DNA of 64,000 nt, taken from Streptomyces justiciae. Its GTDB lineage: Bacteria; Actinomycetota; Actinomycetes; Streptomycetales; Streptomycetaceae. The DNA is taken from contig NZ_JADDXU010000007.1 of NCBI RefSeq assembly GCF_015163075.1, positions 124,001 through 188,000 on the forward strand, in the 5' to 3' direction. A model generated the notes under the pieces. The model ran no database searches, was not told the origin of the DNA, and saw only the letters and a list, made by a program, of their open reading frames with translations. Of the stretch, positions 36,113 to 44,553 are shown piece by piece. Each line of letters begins with the position of its first letter. Positions within the stretch are counted from its first letter, which is position 1. Made by a program: the position numbers and the translations under genes.

Positions 36113-36144
36113 GTTAACCCTGCAAACAACTTTGCAGGGTTAAC
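36113..36144. promoter_or_regulatory. 32-base perfect inverted repeat upstream of the carbonic anhydrase/SulP unit
   Basis: Two perfect 14-base arms, GTTAACCCTGCAAA and TTTGCAGGGTTAAC, are separated by CAAC. This A/T-rich repeat stands out from its surroundings. It follows the zapE stop by 82 bases and could serve as a terminator for zapE. Its position next to the promoter at 36163 and the lack of a T-tract fit an operator as well. Confidence 0.7.
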
Positions 36145-36162
36145 GTGTTTCTTGACCAGCCG

Positions 36163-36191
36163 TTGACCAACGCTTGGTCTGCGCGTAAGCC
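36163..36191 (+). promoter_or_regulatory. Candidate promoter with inverted-repeat operator
   Basis: TTGACC (36163-36168) and TAAGCC (36186-36191) are 17 bases apart. A second TTGACC lies at 36152. The spacer contains the perfect inverted repeat GACCAA-CGC-TTGGTC (36165-36179). The -10 match is weak, so confidence is moderate. It would drive the small basic ORF and the carbonic anhydrase/SulP genes. Confidence 0.45.
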
Positions 36192-36214
36192 GTGAACTGC
36201 CGGAAGGGGGGCGC

Positions 36215-36463
36215 ATGTATCGAGGTACGAAGGCACCGACCGTGTTCTCGCCTCGCACCGCCGCCCCGGTCACCCCTCGGCCGTTCGCTCGCACGGAACC
36301 GTTCGCAACCGCGCACACCATCCGTGATGTTCAACCCAAAGCTCAGCGCAGAGCTCTTTCCCAGGCTCGGCCCGTCTCTCTGCGGGCCCTCAGAGCCCAG
36401 GCAGCCCGTTCCCGGCGGCCCTTCAGGTCTTCCGCCGCCGTGATCACGGAACCGGCTGCCTGA
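36215..36463 (+). CDS. Small basic protein or leader ORF
   Basis: 82 residues, strongly basic, rich in Arg, Ala and Pro (MYRGTKAPTVFSPRTAAP at the start). The ATG has an excellent ribosome site, GGAAGGGGGG. No signal peptide, membrane segment or known domain is visible. It ends 58 bases before the carbonic anhydrase ATG. It could be a short regulatory leader or a real small protein; I cannot decide. Confidence 0.4.
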   Translation: MYRGTKAPTVFSPRTAAPVTPRPFARTEPFATAHTIRDVQPKAQRRALSQARPVSLRALRAQAARSRRPFRSSAAVITEPAA

Positions 36464-36521
36464 CCCCCCACTGTCATGTACGTCCGACGCGCCGCCGTGG
36501 CGCGCCAGGAGGAGTCACCAC

Positions 36522-37100
36522 ATGCAGCCCCTCATCGACAACGCCCGCCTGTTCGGACAGCGCCCTGAGGAGTTCGCCAAGCTCGCCGAAGGCCAATCCC
36601 CCCAGGTTCTGTTCATCACCTGCTCCGACTCCAGGGTCGTCCCGGCCCTGATCACGGGCGCCCGCCCCGGCGAGCTCTTCGAGCTGCGCACCGCGGGCAA
36701 CATCGTCCCCCCGTACGCCTCCGAGCACCCCACCAGCGAGGCGGCCACCATCGAGTACGCCGTCGAAGTCCTCGGCGTGAGCGACATCGTGGTCTGCGGC
36801 CACTCCCACTGCGGAGCCGTCGGCGCGCTGGTGCGCGGCGACGACCTCGACGCCGTACCCGCCGTACGGGACTGGCTCACCCGCGCCGAGCCGCGCCCGG
36901 CCGGAGCGGCCGAGGACCCCGCGGTCGCCGAAGGCGTGCAGAGCCATGTCCTGGCCCAGGTCCTGCGCCTGCGCTCCTACCCCTTCATCGACAAGAAGCT
37001 GTCGGCCCGTCAACTCACCCTGCGGGCCTGGTACTACGAGGTCCACACCGGCGCCGTGCGCGAACACCGCGCGGACACCGACGCGTTCGAGGCGCTGTGA
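36522..37100 (+). CDS. Beta-class carbonic anhydrase
   Basis: 192 residues. Zinc ligands are Cys34 in CSDSR, His94 and Cys97 in CGHSHCGAVGAL; the Asp36/Arg38 dyad completes the active site. It interconverts CO2 and bicarbonate in the cytoplasm. An AGGAGGA ribosome site precedes the ATG. The stop overlaps the GTG of the SulP gene, so anhydrase and anion transporter are translated together. This fits bicarbonate supply or uptake. Confidence 0.95.
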   Translation: MQPLIDNARLFGQRPEEFAKLAEGQSPQVLFITCSDSRVVPALITGARPGELFELRTAGNIVPPYASEHPTSEAATIEYAVEVLGVSDIVVCGHSHCGAVGALVRGDDLDAVPAVRDWLTRAEPRPAGAAEDPAVAEGVQSHVLAQVLRLRSYPFIDKKLSARQLTLRAWYYEVHTGAVREHRADTDAFEAL

Positions 37101-38563
37101 CCGCCATGATGACCAAATACCCTCACCTGCGGCAGGACTTCGCCGCTTCCCTGGTCGTCTTCCTGGTCGCGCTGCCGCTGTGCGTCGGCGTGGCCGTCGC
37201 CTCCGGTGTCCCGGCCGAACTGGGCCTGGTCACCGGCATCGTGGGCGGCATCGTCACCGGCCTCATGCGCGGCAGCAGCCTCCAGGTCTCCGGACCGGCG
37301 GCCGGTCTGACCGTGCTGGTCTTCGAGGCGGTCCGCGAGTTCGGGCTGCCCGTCCTCGGGGTGATCGTGCTGGCCACCGGCGTGCTCCAGATCCTCATGG
37401 GCACCCTGAAGCTGGGCCGCTGGTTCCGGGCCATCTCCGTCTCCGTCGTCGAGGGCATGCTGGCCGGAATCGGCCTCGTGCTGATCGCCGGACAGCTGTA
37501 CGCGATGGCCGACACCGAGGCCCCCGCCTCCGGCCTGGGCAAGATAGCCGGGCTGCCCGGCGCGCTCGCGGACGCCGTCACGGACAGCGGGGCGCTGGCC
37601 TCGCTCGGGCTCGGCGTCGGCACCATCGCCGTGCTGGTGCTGTGGAAGCGGATGCCGGCGGCGGTGCGTACCGTGCCCGGCCCGCTCGCCGCGGTCGGCC
37701 TGGCCACCCTCGCCGCCCTGCTGTTCTCCATGCCCGTCGCCACCGTCGAGGTGCAGGGGCTGCTGGGCTCCATCCAGCCGCCGTCCTTCACCGCCTTCGG
37801 TGAACTCGCGAACATCGGCGTGCTCGCCACGATCGTCGCGTTCACCCTCATCGCCTCCGCCGAGTCCCTGTTCAGCGCGGCGGCCGTGGACCGGCTGCAC
37901 GACGGGCCGCGCACCGAGTACGACAAGGAACTCGTCGCCCAGGGCGCGGGCAACGCGCTCTGCGGTGTGCTCGGCGCGCTGCCGATGACCGCGGTGATCG
38001 TGCGCAGCGCGGCCAACGTGCAGGCGGGCGCACGGACCAAGGCCTCCCGCGTCATGCACGGCGTGTGGCTGCTGCTGTTCGCAGCGCTGCTGCCCGGCGT
38101 CCTCGCCTACATCCCGATCCCGGCCCTCGCGGGCATCCTGGTCTACTCCGGCGCCAAGCTGATCCCCGTACGCGAGATCGTCGGCCTGTGGCGCGAGCAC
38201 CGCGGCGAGGCGCTGATCCTCATGGTCACGGCCGTGTCGATCGTCGCGGTCAGCATGTTCGAGGGCGTGCTCATCGGTCTCGCGCTGGCGGTCGCCAAGA
38301 CCGCCTGGGAGGCCTCGCACCTCAAGCTGGAGGTCGTCGACAAGGGCGCCGGACCCGTCCAGGCGTACCTGTCGGGCAACGCGACCTTCCTGCGGCTGCC
38401 GAAGATCCTCGACAGCCTGGAGTCGCTGCCCCAGGACCGCCCGGTGGAGCTGGACCTCTCCGGCCTGCACCACCTCGACCACGCCTGCCGCACCGCCCTG
38501 GAGAACTGGGCGGAACGGCACAGCGCGGTCGGCACCGAACCGGTGAAGGTGACCGCCGCGTAG
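37097..38563 (+). CDS. SulP-family inorganic anion transporter (bicarbonate or sulfate)
   Basis: 488 residues. A SulP membrane domain with 10 or more hydrophobic segments begins LVVFLVALPLCVGVAVASGV. The typical motif LQVSGPAAGLTVLVFEAV and the NIGVLATIVAFTLIASAESL segment follow. A shortened STAS-like C-terminal domain ends the protein (PVELDLSGLHHLDHACRTAL). Coupling to a carbonic anhydrase points to bicarbonate as substrate, as for other SulP/anhydrase pairs, but sulfate cannot be excluded. The GTG at 37097 overlaps the upstream stop; an ATG at 37106 is also possible. Confidence 0.93.
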   Translation: MTAMMTKYPHLRQDFAASLVVFLVALPLCVGVAVASGVPAELGLVTGIVGGIVTGLMRGSSLQVSGPAAGLTVLVFEAVREFGLPVLGVIVLATGVLQILMGTLKLGRWFRAISVSVVEGMLAGIGLVLIAGQLYAMADTEAPASGLGKIAGLPGALADAVTDSGALASLGLGVGTIAVLVLWKRMPAAVRTVPGPLAAVGLATLAALLFSMPVATVEVQGLLGSIQPPSFTAFGELANIGVLATIVAFTLIASAESLFSAAAVDRLHDGPRTEYDKELVAQGAGNALCGVLGALPMTAVIVRSAANVQAGARTKASRVMHGVWLLLFAALLPGVLAYIPIPALAGILVYSGAKLIPVREIVGLWREHRGEALILMVTAVSIVAVSMFEGVLIGLALAVAKTAWEASHLKLEVVDKGAGPVQAYLSGNATFLRLPKILDSLESLPQDRPVELDLSGLHHLDHACRTALENWAERHSAVGTEPVKVTAA

Positions 38564-38570
38564 CCCCCCA

Positions 38571-38601
38571 CCCGGTGCCTGGCCCCGTGCCAGGCACCGG
38601 G
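38571..38601 (+). terminator. Strong hairpin after the SulP gene
   Basis: CCCGGTGCCTGGC and GCCAGGCACCGGG form a perfect 13-base stem around CCCGT, 8 bases after the SulP stop. There is no T-run, but such hairpins are common Streptomyces terminators. Confidence 0.8.
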
Positions 38602-38650
38602 CATATCGTTGCAGGAGCAGACAATCAGGCCTCTCACCGAGGGGGTCGTC

Positions 38651-39439
38651 ATGCTCCAGGAGCTGCTCACCGTGGCCGTGGCCGCCGGTTCCGCCGGGGT
38701 GGTCTACGTCGCCGCCGGGGCCCGGGTCGTCAAGCAGTACGAGCGCGGGGTGGTCTTCCGGCTCGGCCGACTGCTGCGCGACGTACGGGAGCCGGGGTTC
38801 ACCATGGTGGTCCCGTTCGTGGACCGGATGCACAAGGTCAACCTGCAGATCGTCACGCTGCCGATCCCGGCCCAGGAGGGCATCACCCGGGACAACGTGA
38901 CGGTGCGCGTGGACGCGGTCGTCTACTTCCGGGTGGTCGACGCGGCGAGCGCGCTCATCAAGGTCGAGGACTACAAGTTCGCGGTCTCCCAGATGGCGCA
39001 GACCTCCCTGCGCTCGATCATCGGCAAGAGCGAACTGGACGATCTGCTGTCCAACCGCGAGAAGCTCAACGAGGGCCTGGAGCTGATGATCGACAGCCCG
39101 GCCGTCGGCTGGGGTGTGCAGGTCGACCGCGTCGAGATCAAGGACGTGTCGCTGCCGGACGCGATGAAGCGCTCCATGGCCCGGCAGGCCGAGGCCGACC
39201 GGGAGCGCCGCGCCCGCATCATCAACGCCGACGCGGAACTCCAGGCGTCGAAGAAGCTCGCCGAGGCCGCGAAGGAGATGTCCGAGCAGCCCGCCGCGCT
39301 CCAGTTGCGGCTGCTCCAGACGGTGGTGGCGGTGGCCGCCGAGAAGAACTCCACGCTCGTGCTGCCCTTCCCGGTGGAGCTGCTGCGCTTCCTGGAGAAG
39401 GCCCAGGAGCACCCGACCGACAGAGGCCTCGACCGGTGA
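38651..39439 (+). CDS. SPFH/stomatin-like membrane protein
   Basis: 262 residues. An N-terminal membrane anchor (LLTVAVAAGSAGVVYVAAGA) is followed by an SPFH domain: VKQYERGVVFRLGRL, GFTMVVPFVDRMHKVNLQ, VRVDAVVYFRVVDAASAL, QTSLRSIIGKSELDDLLSNR. A coiled-coil with EADRERRARIINADAELQAS ends the protein. Stomatins organise membrane microdomains and often work with proteases or transporters. The ATG at 38651 has a GAGGGGG ribosome site. It is separated from the SulP gene by a terminator hairpin. Confidence 0.93.
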   Translation: MLQELLTVAVAAGSAGVVYVAAGARVVKQYERGVVFRLGRLLRDVREPGFTMVVPFVDRMHKVNLQIVTLPIPAQEGITRDNVTVRVDAVVYFRVVDAASALIKVEDYKFAVSQMAQTSLRSIIGKSELDDLLSNREKLNEGLELMIDSPAVGWGVQVDRVEIKDVSLPDAMKRSMARQAEADRERRARIINADAELQASKKLAEAAKEMSEQPAALQLRLLQTVVAVAAEKNSTLVLPFPVELLRFLEKAQEHPTDRGLDR

Positions 39440-39530
39440 CACGTGCTACGCGCGTGGTTCCCGCGGCCCGGCCCAGGTGATAGACACAGCGGCGTCACAT
39501 CCTGTCCGCCAGCAGGAAGGTTGCTGCTCC

Positions 39531-40901
39531 ATGTCCGCAACACGACGTCAGATCCTTGCCCGCTCCGGTGCCTTGGGGGCGGGCATCGCCTTCACCGGCG
39601 CCCTCTCCGAGCTGTTCGCCGGCACCGCCGTCGCGAGCCAGAACCTCGGTCACACGGGCTATGGTCCGCTCGTCCCCGACCCGGACGGCCTGCTCGATCT
39701 GCCGGAAGGTTTCCGCTACCGGGTCCTCTCCCGCGAGGGCGACCAGCTCCGCTCCGGCGAGGGCAAGGTGCCCTCCAACCACGACGGCATGTCGGCCTTC
39801 ACCGGCAGACACGGCCGCACCCACCTGGTCCGCAACCACGAGAACCGCGTCACCGGCAAGGTCCCGGTCCCGACGATCGACGGCCTCACCTACGACCCGA
39901 TGGGCAAGGGCGGCTGTACGGCGCTGACCCTGGACTCCCACAACAACGTCCTGTCGGAGCGCGTCGCCATCGCCGGCACGGCCGTCAACTGCGCGGGCGG
40001 ACCCACCCCTTGGGGCACCTGGCTGACCTGCGAGGAGACCGAGGACAAGGCCGGCACCAACGGCTACACCAAGGACCACGGCTTCATCTTCGAGGTGGAC
40101 GGGGCGGACCCGCGCCGCTCGGGCGCGGTGCCCCTGACGGCGATGGGCCGCTTCCAGCACGAGGCGATCGCCGTCGACCCCAAGCGCGGCATCGTCTACG
40201 AGACGGAGGACGCGTTCCTCAAGCCGTTCGGCCTGTTCTACCGCTTCCTGCCCGAGAAGCCGCTGGGCGGCCTCGGTTCCCTGCGCGCGGGCGGCCGGCT
40301 CCAGGCGATGCGCGTCCCCGGCGTACCCGACCTGTCCTCCATCCAGGAGACGGGTGCCTGCTTCGAGGGCATCGAGTGGGTCGACGTACCGGACCCGCTC
40401 GCCGCCCAGACCCCCATCCGTCTCCAGGACTTCGGCCCGAAGGGCATCACGCACGCGCAGAAGCTGGAGGGCTGCTACTGGGGCGGGAGCTGCGTCTACT
40501 TCGTGTCGTCCTTCGCCCACAGCGCGGAGGGCTCGGCCGCCGACCACTACGGGCAGATCTGGCGGTACGACCCCTCGGCCCGCCGTCTCACCCTGGTGAT
40601 CGTGTTCGGCCCGGACACCGACGTCCAGCTCCCCGGCGAGTCCCCCGACAACATCTGCCTGGCTCCCAGCGGCGGCCTCATGGTCTGCGAGGACGGCAAC
40701 GGGGCGCAGCACGTGTTCGGGGTGACCCGGCGGGGCGAGGTCTACGCGATGGCCCGCAACGCGCAGAACATCGGGACGGCGGAGGAGCCGGAGTGGGGTG
40801 AGTTCGCGGGCGTCACGTTCTCGCCGGACGGCCGGACCATGTTCGTGAACTGCTATACGCCGGGGACCACGTTCGCCGTGACGGGCCCCTGGCGGAGGTA
40901 G
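39531..40901 (+). CDS. PhoX-family (DUF839) exported phosphatase-like protein
   Basis: 456 residues with a twin-arginine signal (MSATRRQILARSGALGAGIA). The mature part is a beta-propeller of the PhoX/DUF839 type: VPSNHDGMSAFTGRHGRTHL, VRNHENR, GGPTPWGTWLTCEETE, RFQHEAIAVDPKRGIVYETE, PDNICLAPSGGLMVCEDG. Relatives are calcium/iron-dependent alkaline phosphatases, consistent with Tat export of a folded metalloprotein. A GGAAGG site lies about 14 bases upstream, rather far from the ATG. Confidence 0.9.
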   Translation: MSATRRQILARSGALGAGIAFTGALSELFAGTAVASQNLGHTGYGPLVPDPDGLLDLPEGFRYRVLSREGDQLRSGEGKVPSNHDGMSAFTGRHGRTHLVRNHENRVTGKVPVPTIDGLTYDPMGKGGCTALTLDSHNNVLSERVAIAGTAVNCAGGPTPWGTWLTCEETEDKAGTNGYTKDHGFIFEVDGADPRRSGAVPLTAMGRFQHEAIAVDPKRGIVYETEDAFLKPFGLFYRFLPEKPLGGLGSLRAGGRLQAMRVPGVPDLSSIQETGACFEGIEWVDVPDPLAAQTPIRLQDFGPKGITHAQKLEGCYWGGSCVYFVSSFAHSAEGSAADHYGQIWRYDPSARRLTLVIVFGPDTDVQLPGESPDNICLAPSGGLMVCEDGNGAQHVFGVTRRGEVYAMARNAQNIGTAEEPEWGEFAGVTFSPDGRTMFVNCYTPGTTFAVTGPWRR

Positions 40902-41012
40902 GGCGGCGGTCCGCGGGGGTGTTCCGGGACGCTTTTCCCCGGGCACCCCGGCTGGCGACCGCCTCCCGCCGGGCGCACGATCGAGGGACGACCGGACTGG
41001 AAGGGGCGCGCC

Positions 41013-41891
41013 GTGGCCAAGAAGGGGTCGAAGAAGGCCAAGAAGGAGCCCGGCCTCAGCGAGCTGCTCCGCGTGCCGGACGGCGGAAAGCGCGTCGACC
41101 TCGGCTCCTACGACGCCCGGGCGACCCCCGGCGGCCCCAAGGACAAGAAGGCCGCCCTGGCGGAGATCGAACAGATGGGCGAGCGCCTGGCCGAGCTCCA
41201 GGAACGCCTGTGGGCGGCGAGCACGGCGGGCGACCGGCGCCGCGTCCTGCTGGTCCTCCAGGGCATGGACACCAGCGGCAAGGGCGGCACGGTCAAGCAC
41301 GTCATCGGCCTGCTGAACCCGTCCGGCTGCCGCATCAAGGCGTTCAAGGCCCCGACCCGCGAGGAGCTGAAGCACCCGTTCCTCTGGCGCATCCGCCAGG
41401 CCCTCCCCGCCCCCGGCGAGATCGGCATCTTCGACCGCTCGCACTACGAAGACGTCCTCATCGCCCGCGTCCGCGGCCTCGCCCCCCGCTCCGAACTCAC
41501 CCGCCGCTACGCCCGCATCAACCGCTTCGAGACGTCCCTCACCCAGAACGACGTCACGATCGTCAAGTGCTTCCTGCACCTCTCCTACGACGAACAGCGC
41601 GCCCGCCTCCTCGAACGCCTCGACCGCCCGGACAAGCACTGGAAGTTCAACCCCGGCGACATCGACGAGCGCGAACTGTGGCCCGCCTACCAGGAGGCGT
41701 ACGAGCTGGCCCTGCGCCGCTGCGCCACCCCGCGGGCCCCCTGGTACCTGATCCCCGCCGACCGCAAGTGGTACCGCAACTGGGCCGTCAGCCGCCTCCT
41801 CCTGGAGCACCTGGAGGCACTGGACCCGCGGTACCCGAAGGCGGATTTCGACGTCGAGGCCTGCCGGAAGAGGCTCCTGAAGGGCGTTTGA
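41013..41891 (+). CDS. ppk2: Polyphosphate kinase 2 (PPK2 family)
   Basis: 292 residues. A lysine-rich start (MAKKGSKKAKKEPG) precedes the PPK2 domain, with Walker A LQGMDTSGKGGTVKH near residue 84, GIFDRSHYEDVLIARV (Walker B/lid region) and WKFNPGDIDERELW near the end. It transfers phosphate between polyphosphate and nucleotides; the class (NDP- or NMP-phosphorylating) is not decided by eye. The GTG at 41013 has a GGAAGGGG ribosome site. The 111-base gap before it shows nothing else. Confidence 0.93.
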   Translation: MAKKGSKKAKKEPGLSELLRVPDGGKRVDLGSYDARATPGGPKDKKAALAEIEQMGERLAELQERLWAASTAGDRRRVLLVLQGMDTSGKGGTVKHVIGLLNPSGCRIKAFKAPTREELKHPFLWRIRQALPAPGEIGIFDRSHYEDVLIARVRGLAPRSELTRRYARINRFETSLTQNDVTIVKCFLHLSYDEQRARLLERLDRPDKHWKFNPGDIDERELWPAYQEAYELALRRCATPRAPWYLIPADRKWYRNWAVSRLLLEHLEALDPRYPKADFDVEACRKRLLKGV

Positions 41892-41962
41892 CCGAGGGCT
41901 TTCGCGCGGCATGAAGTGCGGCGATCCGCGGTTCGCCCGATTCACCCCTTTATGTTCGTACG

Positions 41963-42805
41963 GTGATCATTCGAGTACGACAAGTCGCCGCCGTCTGTGC
42001 CCTCGGCGCCGCCCTCACCGCCTGCGCCGCCCCCCAGGCGCCCCGCACCAAGGCCGCCCACCCGGCCCCCTCCCCCGCCGCCCCCTCGCACCCCCCGACC
42101 CTCGCCCCCGGCCCGTCCGGTCTCACCCCCGTCTTCAAGCACGGCCCCCGCACCCCGGACAAGGCCGTCGCCCTCACCTTCGACGCCGACATGACCGCCG
42201 ACCAAGGCTCGCGGGCAGCGGCGGGCGAGCACTTCGACAACCCGCGGCTCATCGCGACGCTGCGGGCGCTGAAGGTGCCGGCGACCGTGTTCATGACCGG
42301 TCGGTGGGCCGAGGAGTACCCGGTCGAGGCCCGGTCGATCGGGCGGGACCCGCTCTTCGAGGTCGCGAACCACTCGTACAGCCACTACGCCTTCACCGGC
42401 GACTGCTACGGGCTGCCGAGGGTGTCCGAGGACCGGATGCGGTCCGACGTCGAGCGCGCGTACACCGCCTTCCGTAAAGCGGGGGTGCCGGACGCGATGC
42501 CGTACTTCCGCTTCCCCGGCGGCTGCTACGACCGTACGGCGCTCAAGGCGCTCACCCCGGCCGGTGTCACGGCCGTGCAGTGGGACGTGGTGAGCGGGGA
42601 CGCCTTCGCGACGGACGCGGACGCCGTGGCGTCGCAGGTCCTCGGAGGCGTCCGGCCCGGTTCCGTCGTCGTCATGCACTGCACGCGCAGTGCCGCACCG
42701 GCGACCGAGCGGGCGGTGCGGCGGATCGTGCCGGAGCTGCGGGCCCGGGGCTACCGGTTCGTGAAGGTCTCCCAGCTGATCGGCGCGAAGGGCGGACCGT
42801 CCTAG
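41963..42805 (+). CDS. Polysaccharide deacetylase (NodB-like) lipoprotein
   Basis: 280 residues. Lipoprotein signal MIIRVRQVAAVCALGAALTA with Cys21, then a proline-rich linker of about 35 residues and a NodB-fold domain. Motif 1 is VALTFDADMTAD, motif 2 is EVANHSYSHYAF (metal His pair), motif 3 is YFRFPGGCYDRTALK, and WDVVSGDAF and VVVMHC follow. Expected to remove acetyl groups from a cell-surface or external glycan outside the membrane. A TATGTT box ends 6 bases before the GTG, so the message is probably leaderless. Confidence 0.91.
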   Translation: MIIRVRQVAAVCALGAALTACAAPQAPRTKAAHPAPSPAAPSHPPTLAPGPSGLTPVFKHGPRTPDKAVALTFDADMTADQGSRAAAGEHFDNPRLIATLRALKVPATVFMTGRWAEEYPVEARSIGRDPLFEVANHSYSHYAFTGDCYGLPRVSEDRMRSDVERAYTAFRKAGVPDAMPYFRFPGGCYDRTALKALTPAGVTAVQWDVVSGDAFATDADAVASQVLGGVRPGSVVVMHCTRSAAPATERAVRRIVPELRARGYRFVKVSQLIGAKGGPS

Positions 42806-42814
42806 GCTGGATGC

Positions 42815-42994
42815 ATGAGCGAGGACTACTGCACGATCCGCGAGGTCCCGAAGCCGCCGGTCGCCGAGGGGCCGCCGTACGCCGAGTGCGTGCTGTGCCG
42901 GAAGCCCACGGAGTACCCGGAGTCGTACAAGGGGATCACGCTGTGCCCTGTCTGCGAGTGGCAGGAGGCGCAGCGGACGGCCTGTTCAGGATGA
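42815..42994 (+). CDS. Small zinc-ribbon protein
   Basis: 59 residues, MSEDYCTIREVPKPPVAEGP, then two cysteine pairs (CVLCRKP and CPVCEW), the layout of a zinc ribbon. The -10-like TAGGCT (42803-42808) lies exactly 6 bases before the ATG and includes the TAG stop of the deacetylase gene. Its last nine bases overlap the end of the convergent ABC membrane gene. Function unknown. Confidence 0.7.
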   Translation: MSEDYCTIREVPKPPVAEGPPYAECVLCRKPTEYPESYKGITLCPVCEWQEAQRTACSG

Positions 42995-43657
42995 CCGGCG
43001 GGAGGTCAGCGCGCAGGCCACGGCGAGCGCCCCGGCCGTGACCACCGCAGCCCCCGCGAGGGGCAGCAGCGGCAGCGGCACCGTGCCCTTCTGCGAGCCG
43101 GTGACCAGGCCGCTGACCGCCGCGTGGGCCGGGGAGCCGGTCACCACCACCGACAGCAGGGCCGCGAGCAACATCGTGGGCACCGCCCGGCCCGGCGACC
43201 GCAGCAGCGGCCAGGTCGTCAGCGCCCCGACCGCCGTGCCGAGCAGGGCGCAGGCCAGCACCGCGAGCAGCCCGGACCCGCCGGCCGGGAACCTCGGCAC
43301 CCGGATCTGGTGGTCGGAGCTCACCGGGTCGCTGATCAGCGTCACGAGCACGGTCGCGACCGTGCCCAGCATCGCCGCGCCCACCAGCGCCACGAGCAGC
43401 GCGGCGAGATGAGCGCGGGCGGGCCCGACCGCGGCGGAGACGCAGGCCCGGGCGGCGGGCGGCTCACCCGCGACACAGATCCGCACCAGCCAGGCGGCGA
43501 CCGGCAGCAGCGCGGCGGCGGCATAACCGAGGGAGTCCAGGATCGGCTGCCCGCTCTGCACACCCACGCCGAGGAACACGGCGTACAGGATGACCGGCGG
43601 CAGCCAGCGCTGCGAGCGCACGAGCAGGGCGGCCTGATAGCGGAGCAGCGCGGTCAT
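42986..43657 (-). CDS. ABC transporter membrane subunit
   Basis: 223 residues with about six hydrophobic segments (WLPPVILYAVFLGVGV, AHLAALLVALVGAAML, GLLAVLACALLGTAVGAL and others). The ATG overlaps the stop of the ATPase gene (ATGA), so the two form one exporter-like unit. There is no binding protein, so export of a small molecule or peptide is more likely than import. Substrate unknown. Confidence 0.85.
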   Translation of the reverse strand: MTALLRYQAALLVRSQRWLPPVILYAVFLGVGVQSGQPILDSLGYAAAALLPVAAWLVRICVAGEPPAARACVSAAVGPARAHLAALLVALVGAAMLGTVATVLVTLISDPVSSDHQIRVPRFPAGGSGLLAVLACALLGTAVGALTTWPLLRSPGRAVPTMLLAALLSVVVTGSPAHAAVSGLVTGSQKGTVPLPLLPLAGAAVVTAGALAVACALTSRRSS

Positions 43658-44523
43658 CGGCCGCCTTCCGGTGTCTCGTGGCGCACGCTCACCACGTGCC
43701 AGGGCGGGCGGGCCGTCAGCAGGGTGCGCAGCAGGACGTCCGAGTGGGACGCGGGGACGGTGAGCCGGTAGGCGCCGGGTTCCGGCTCCTCGGCGGTGGT
43801 GGCGGTGCGGTGCGCGTCCGCGGGCAGCCGCCCGCCCGCCGGGCCCTGCGCCTCGACGACGACATACGGGCCGGTGGCCGCCGGGTCGGAGGCCATGGGT
43901 GTCGTACGACGTTCGAGGCGTCCTTCGCCTACGGCGTACACGGCGTCGGTCGCGCCCGCGAGGCGCTGCGGATCGTGGTCGACGAACACCACCGCCCCGC
44001 CGGCCGCGGTGCGCTCGGCGACGGCCCGCTCCAGTTCGGCACGCGCGCCGGCGTCGAGGCCGGTCCACGCCTCGTCCAGGACGAGCAGTTCCGGTTCCGC
44101 GAGCAGGGCCTGGGCGACGGCGACCTTCTGGCTGCTGCCCTTGGAGAGCTGGGCCATGGGGGTGTGGGCGTAGGAGGATGCGCCGAACCGTTCCAGGGTG
44201 TCGGCTGCGGATCGCTGGGCGGAGGCGCGGGTGAGGCCGTGGATCGTGGCCAGGTGGGTGAGGTAACCGGCGGCCGTGAAGGGAAGGGCCGAGGGGAAGC
44301 GCTCGGGGACGTAGGCCGTGCGGAGGCGGCCCTTGACCTTGCCCTCGGAGGGGGCATCGAGGCGGGCGAGGATACGCAGGAGCGTGGATTTGCCGGTGCC
44401 GTTCTCTCCCTCTACGCGGGTCAGGGTGCCCGGGGCTATCAGCAGGTCGACGGCGCGTAAGACCCATGGGCCGCGCAGGCCGTAGCGGCGGCCCACGTTG
44501 TCCAGCTGTAGATCGCGTTCCAT
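43654..44523 (-). CDS. ABC transporter ATP-binding subunit
   Basis: 289 residues. Walker A is VEGENGTGKSTLLRIL, the ABC signature region LSKGSSQKVAVAQALL (a degenerate LSGGQ) and Walker B LLVLDEAWTGLD; the switch His is in FVDHDPQ. A C-terminal extension of about 70 residues follows the ATPase core. The ATG at 44523 lies only 30 bases from the divergent peptidyl-tRNA-hydrolase-like gene, leaving no room for a leader, so both messages are probably leaderless. Confidence 0.9.
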   Translation of the reverse strand: MERDLQLDNVGRRYGLRGPWVLRAVDLLIAPGTLTRVEGENGTGKSTLLRILARLDAPSEGKVKGRLRTAYVPERFPSALPFTAAGYLTHLATIHGLTRASAQRSAADTLERFGASSYAHTPMAQLSKGSSQKVAVAQALLAEPELLVLDEAWTGLDAGARAELERAVAERTAAGGAVVFVDHDPQRLAGATDAVYAVGEGRLERRTTPMASDPAATGPYVVVEAQGPAGGRLPADAHRTATTAEEPEPGAYRLTVPASHSDVLLRTLLTARPPWHVVSVRHETPEGGR

Positions 44524-44553
44524 GGCCAAATGATGTCGCCTTAAGGTGGCCGG

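Noticed and set aside
37034..39442. An 802-codon minus-strand open frame opposite SulP and the stomatin gene
   Set aside because: Low-complexity His/Gln/Asp/Gly composition, no motifs, covers three genes with clear families.
39495..41945. An 816-codon minus-strand frame opposite PhoX and ppk2
   Set aside because: Shadow frame; the plus strand has a Tat signal, PhoX motifs and a PPK2 Walker A.
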